Shown here: one piece after another, positions 61,634-64,000 of the stretch | How positions within the stretch are numbered: the stretch's first letter is position 1 | Layout of the letters: every line of letters begins with the position of its first letter | Assembly (NCBI GenBank): GCA_019448385.1 | Contig: JAGTXO010000030.1 | Location: 1 to 64,000 of the forward strand | Direction of reading: 5' to 3' | DNA from: Diacronema lutheri | Lineage: Eukaryota; Haptophyta; Pavlovophyceae; Pavlovales; Pavlovaceae | Length of the DNA stretch: 64,000 bases | Notes under the pieces: model-generated | Databases searched by the model: none | What the model was told of the DNA's origin: nothing | What the model saw: only the letters and a program-made list of their open reading frames with translations | Position numbers and translations under genes: made by a program

Positions 61634-61990
61634 CGGAGGCGGCGGCGACGGCGGTGGCGATGACGGCGGGCGCGGCGGCGGCGCTCGCGCCCGCACCCCC
61701 GCCCGCAGCGCTGCCGGCGCCAGTGTTGGCGACGGCAGCGCGCGTGGGCTGAAGCGCGGCCGGCGTTGACGCACGGCCGAGCCACGCAGCGGTCGACGCT
61801 TTGCGGGCTCTGCCCGGGTCGCGCGGTGGCGACGCGTGCCGCGCGCGGCACGCCTGTGCACGCCGCCGCCCATGGCCGAGCGTGCCGCGCCAGCCGGCCC
61901 GGTCCAACCGCCGTTCGGATCGCGGAGCCCCGCTACAGCTCGTCGGCGCGTGTCAGATGCGCCAGAGGGCATGACGCCGTCCGCTCGAGC
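60870..61990. other. Mixed remnants without a definable gene
   Basis: Isolated coding-like pieces occur. Minus LVAIYLPFEERPRGTLPWPA at 61120-61200. Plus LLMHFNTPGDVQRCFDDILI with LMLVERLFAFPGGAEALEAA at 61395-61520. Plus CSFKCGVEFGSIRRNLCTSC at about 61305-61370, which faintly resembles a zinc finger. They lie in different frames and strands and cannot be joined. A 30-base C tract (61603-61632) follows, and the remaining stretch to 61990 shows nothing. Confidence 0.35.
61603..61632. repeat. Poly-C tract, 30 bases
   Basis: Unbroken C run on the plus strand among remnants. Confidence 0.95.
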
Positions 61991-61991
61991 C

Positions 61992-64000
61992 TCATCTCGA
62001 GCAGGCCGCCCGCGCTTGACAAGGCGATTGCAACGCGCCGCCGCGCGAGAAGATGTCGTACCGGTGACCGCGCCCCCACAGGCAGCCGTCCGGCACGCGG
62101 TAGTCGGTCCACACGCCCTCGATGAAGCCCTCGCCCTGCGGCGCCGTGCGCTGCGCGCGCTCGCTCCCGCCCGCGCCGTCGCCGCGCTCGCGCACGCCGA
62201 CCACGGCGGCGCGCAGCGGCGCATCCGCGCCGCCGTCGGCGCCGCGCGGCCGCGTGCCGCACGCGCGCTGGCCGAGCAGGCCGTGCACGCAGCCACGCGG
62301 CGCGCACGCGCACGCCTCTACCGACGGCGCGAAGTGCGCGTCGAGGTAGGAGAAGCTCGCGTTCGCGCCCGCGCTGCCGCTGCGTACCAGCACCGCCGCG
62401 CCCGCCGCGCGCGCGCACGCGCCCGACTCGGCGCGCGCGGCGGCACCGCCCGCCGCGCCGGCACGCAGCGCGAGCGCAGCGCACCGCTCGAGCTGCGCGT
62501 GCAGCTCCGGTGGCAAAGCGCTCAGCACCTGCTGCCGCGTGAGCACGAGCGTGAAAACGCGCCGCCCATCGGCCCAGCCCGTGATGGTCAGCCGGCGCAA
62601 CCGGCTGTCCACCGTCCGCAGCTTGCGGCTACCCACCGACGCGCCGGCGCTCAGCGCGCGGCGCGCGCGCACACGAGCGCCGTCGCGCACACGAGCGCCG
62701 TCGCGCGCCGCGCCGCACGCGCGCACGCGCTCGATGCGCACCTCGCCGCCGCCGCCGCCGTCCGGCCCGTGTCGCGCGTCGTCGTGCTCGCCCGCGTCGT
62801 CGGTCCACGCGCACGATGGCGGCGCGCTCCCGCCGCCATGCTCGCAGCGCAGCCACTCGACGAGCAGCTCGACCGCGCCCGGCAGCACCGGCGCATCGCC
62901 GTCGCCGTCGCCGTCGACGGCGGCTGGCGCCACATCGTGCGCGGCGAACGCGAGCGCGCCGCTCTGATTTGCGTCGGCGCGCGCGCCAGACGCCCCGCCA
63001 TCCTCCCCGCCCGTCCCGCCCGCGCGCGTGGCCGGCGCAGCGCCGCGCTCGCCCTCAGCGCGCAGCCACGTGCGCCCCGCGCGCAGCGGCGTGCCGTTGA
63101 GCTCGAGCGCCGACGCGGAGCAGCCGTGCGCCTCGGAGTGCGCGCGCTGCTCGTGCACCGAGCGCAGCAGCAGCCGGTGCTCGTGCGGCGGCGTGGCGCG
63201 CGCTGCCCCTCCACCGTCCGCTGGCCCACCGTCTGCGCGCGCGCCGCGCGCTCTGCCGCCGCGCCTCAGCCGCAGCGTCACGCCCGCCAATTCGAGGACG
63301 GTCGACGTCAGGTCGTGCACGGCGAAACCGGCGGGCACGGCGGCGAAGCGCGCGTGGAGCTGCATGGCGGCCATGCTGATCAGGCTAAACGTTGCGTTCG
63401 CCTCGCCCGTCACCTCGTAGCGCACGCCGTCTGCGCCGGCGAAAAGCGGGTCGTCGCCCGCGCTGACGGGCGGCGACAGCGGCGGCTGCTCGCTCGCGGA
63501 TGCGAGCATCGTCGGTGCGGTGGAGGTGCCACGCGCGCCAGCGCCGTGGGCGATCTCGGCCAGCCGGCGCCCCGCCGCCATCTCCTCCGGGACGAAGCCC
63601 GCCGCGTCCGCCCGCCGCTGCGCGCGCTGCGACGGCCGTCGGCGCACGGCCGCGGCTGCCGCGGCGGACGGCGGCACGGCGGTGCACAGCGCGGCGATGC
63701 GCGGCGAGATGGGCTGGGCAAAGGCGTTGGTGACGCGCTGCGTGGACGTGTCCGTCAGCTCGCACGCGTCCAGCTGCGTGAGCGCCGCCAGCTCAGTCGG
63801 CAGCGCGCCGCGCAGCCGATTGCGCGGCAGCTGCAGCAGCGTGAGCGCTGAGAGGGCACCGAGCTCGGTCGGGACCGCGCCGCTCAACTGGTTGGAGGCA
63901 AGGCCGAGACGCTCGAGCGCGCGCAGCCTGCCGAGCTCGGTCGGGATACGCCCGCCCACCCCGCTCGCCTCGATGCGCAGCTCGCGCAAGCGCGCGAGGC
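61992..64000 (-). CDS. LRR extracellular-type protein, 3' part (runs off the window)
   Basis: 665 or more residues to the stop at 61992. The frame is open to the window edge, so the start is outside. The visible N-terminal part has plant-type LRRs: GGRIPTELGRLRALERLGLA, SNQLSGAVPTELGALSALTL, RNRLRGALPTELAALTQLDA. The LRRs end at about residue 80 and are followed by an Ala/Arg-rich linker, then a beta-rich region (YEVTGEANATFSLISMAAMQ, FAVHDLTSTVLELAGVTLRL, LRRLTITGWADGRRVFTLVL) and a Cys-rich segment (ACACAPRGCVHGLLGQRACG). It is probably secreted or on the cell surface. The last 14 residues may be non-native, because the sequence changes character near 62035 at the border with the remnant region. 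The function is unknown. Confidence 0.65.
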   Translation of the reverse strand, partial: LARLRELRIEASGVGGRIPTELGRLRALERLGLASNQLSGAVPTELGALSALTLLQLPRNRLRGALPTELAALTQLDACELTDTSTQRVTNAFAQPISPRIAALCTAVPPSAAAAAAVRRRPSQRAQRRADAAGFVPEEMAAGRRLAEIAHGAGARGTSTAPTMLASASEQPPLSPPVSAGDDPLFAGADGVRYEVTGEANATFSLISMAAMQLHARFAAVPAGFAVHDLTSTVLELAGVTLRLRRGGRARGARADGGPADGGGAARATPPHEHRLLLRSVHEQRAHSEAHGCSASALELNGTPLRAGRTWLRAEGERGAAPATRAGGTGGEDGGASGARADANQSGALAFAAHDVAPAAVDGDGDGDAPVLPGAVELLVEWLRCEHGGGSAPPSCAWTDDAGEHDDARHGPDGGGGGEVRIERVRACGAARDGARVRDGARVRARRALSAGASVGSRKLRTVDSRLRRLTITGWADGRRVFTLVLTRQQVLSALPPELHAQLERCAALALRAGAAGGAAARAESGACARAAGAAVLVRSGSAGANASFSYLDAHFAPSVEACACAPRGCVHGLLGQRACGTRPRGADGGADAPLRAAVVGVRERGDGAGGSERAQRTAPQGEGFIEGVWTDYRVPDGCLWGRGHRYDIFSRGGALQSPCQARAACSR

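Overview
The window is a very GC-rich nuclear segment from a unicellular eukaryote, most likely an alga. A haptophyte is my best guess. This is inferred from the compact gene layout, the few short introns, the plastid-type leader peptides, and families such as a myosin joined to a Tubby domain, PrimPol, a mitochondrial carrier, AP2 and RCC1-BTB. There is no bacterial operon structure and no sign of a virus genome. I see no rRNA, no tRNA and no CRISPR array.

Layout. (1) 1-7.36 kb: a CCCTCA hexamer array (degenerate telomere-like) interrupted by a 6.0-kb Ty1/copia element on the minus strand. The array ends in a short TTAGGG stretch. (2) 7.5-8.3 kb: an Mpv17/PMP22 gene. (3) 8.4-21.1 kb: a SET-domain methyltransferase gene broken into three collinear minus-strand pieces (20424-21118, 15552-15622, 8402-9130). 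A second copia element (15623-20423, target duplication TACG) splits the first two pieces. About 6.4 kb of mobile debris separates the second and third: pieces of a non-LTR-type RT element, a MULE, a hAT transposase, a 189-bp repeat family, an SDR gene fragment and several simple repeats. (4) 21.1-26.2 kb: a small unknown gene and a single-ORF myosin with a WW-like and a C-terminal Tubby domain. (5) 26.8-28.0 kb: a non-autonomous element with 189-bp tandem repeats. (6) 28.1-39.3 kb: a dense gene block with an IQ protein, RCC1/BTB, aldo-keto reductase, PrimPol, a signal-anchored unknown protein and a low-complexity phosphoprotein-like gene. (7) 40.3-44.8 kb: a nearly full-length RT element with a putative PD-(D/E)XK endonuclease and one frameshift. 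(8) 44.9-55.9 kb: a second gene block with a mitochondrial carrier, a giant ankyrin/coiled-coil protein, a Bax-inhibitor/LFG protein, an LRR-IQ protein and an AP2 protein. (9) 56.0-58.7 kb: a Tc1/mariner-like element with 438-bp inverted repeats, sitting 55 bp upstream of the AP2 start. (10) 58.7-62.0 kb: remnants. (11) 62.0 kb to the end: the 3' part of an LRR extracellular-type gene that runs off the window.

Genes are arranged as tight divergent or convergent pairs, with as little as 24-27 bp between divergent start codons. Six introns could be placed by protein logic, plus two retained-reading-frame introns in the myosin. Their 5' sites are commonly GTGCG and their 3' sites GCAG or CAG. 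Two introns contain long C-only tracts on the coding strand. The genes are mostly housekeeping or cytoskeletal and do not form one pathway. The strongest themes are the unusual myosin-Tubby fusion and the layered transposon history, including a gene whose pre-insertion reading frame can be deduced exactly.
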